The notes beneath the pieces were generated by a model that saw only the letters and a program-made list of their open reading frames with translations, was not told the DNA's origin and made no database searches. A program made the position numbers and the translations under genes. Below, one piece after another: positions 14,118-14,439 of a DNA stretch of 14,439 nt (the stretch's first letter is position 1; each line of letters begins with the position of its first letter). The DNA is from JAWXCH01 sp034440595 (lineage in GTDB: Bacteria; Planctomycetota; Planctomycetia; Pirellulales; JALHPA01). The DNA is taken from the NCBI GenBank assembly GCA_034440595.1, contig JAWXCH010000449.1, forward strand, positions 1 to 14,439, written 5' to 3'.

Positions 14118-14439
14118 ATGAGCATTTCATTTTCATCCGCGCAATGGGAGCTGTCTCCGACGGAGGCAATTCCGTATTACTATGATGCCATTGGTCGGAT
14201 CGAGAACCGCTCGACTGATTTGGCATCGCGTCCGGCCATACCCGATGAGCGTGCAATTTTCAGCATGCTGCAGTTCGGTGCGGTCATCCCGCCGCTTTCT
14301 CCCTGGCGAGGTGTTCACCGCGCTATCACCGGTTATCGCTACGAGGGAACTCAGAAGCTCGGGCCAGTGGATATTGTCACGCAGAACGAGACTAGTTCTC
14401 TTCAACCGGAAGAGCAAGCAGATCAATTCACTCAATTGC
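14118..14439 (+). CDS. Start of a gene running off the window, possibly asparagine-synthase-like
   Basis: An open frame of 107 codons from the ATG at 14118 to the window end. It is the first ATG after an in-frame stop at 14013. The Shine-Dalgarno is weak (GGGGAG is 17 nt upstream). The protein starts MSISFSSAQWELSPTEAIPY. Residues about 46-75 (RAIFSMLQFGAVIPPLSPWR, then GVHRAITGYRYEG) resemble the segment LLFGYVPPPxTxFxGVRRLPPGHYL that opens the synthetase domain of AsnB-type asparagine synthases. If so, the protein lacks the N-terminal glutaminase domain with its Cys2 nucleophile, since Ser is second here. Such shortened relatives exist in natural-product and surface-polysaccharide loci. The ATP-binding motif would lie outside the window, so this remains tentative. 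Confidence 0.5.
   Translation, partial: MSISFSSAQWELSPTEAIPYYYDAIGRIENRSTDLASRPAIPDERAIFSMLQFGAVIPPLSPWRGVHRAITGYRYEGTQKLGPVDIVTQNETSSLQPEEQADQFTQL

Overview
The window looks like a piece of a planctomycete chromosome, most likely Pirellulales or a relative. The reasons are a secreted DUF1570-type zinc-peptidase-like protein, a PEP-CTERM protein built of HAF-type repeats, several exported proteins without close families, futalosine-pathway menaquinone synthesis (mqnD), and intergenic hairpin repeats of the kind seen in these genomes. This assignment is inferred from gene content. No rRNA or other strict marker is present.

Layout. Bases 1-1005 hold the 3' part of mutY, whose N-terminus lies outside the window. 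A tRNA-Leu(GAG) with a plausible promoter follows, then a secreted PEP-CTERM protein with seven repeats (1450-2937). Its last codons overlap, tail to tail, a three-gene minus-strand cluster: an exported protein with a possible secretin/STN-like domain (start 6121), an exported parvulin-type PPIase (start 4848) and an RluA-type pseudouridine synthase. Divergent from the cluster is the DUF1570 protein (6337-7461). It converges on a small PilZ-like gene (7483-7911). After a 732-bp gap comes a 639-residue exported protein with a long Pro/Thr/Glu linker (8644-10563). A 327-bp gap with a REP-like palindrome follows, then a probable two-gene unit of a thioredoxin-like protein and an AlkD-type DNA glycosylase (10891-12201). 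Convergent to it is mqnD (12521-13375). The 319 bp between alkD and mqnD are packed with hairpins. A 742-bp gap with no convincing gene leads to the start of a gene that leaves the window (14118 onward), possibly asparagine-synthase-like.

How the genes fit together. Most of the window is housekeeping (base-excision repair, a tRNA, RNA modification, menaquinone synthesis) mixed with exported proteins. Apart from the two probable operons, the genes do not form one pathway. I see no defence system, CRISPR array, transposase gene or prophage. The items most worth a second look are a Glu at the MutY catalytic Asp position, a paired 24-bp hairpin element just after the stop codons of two convergent genes, and the uncharacterised exported proteins.
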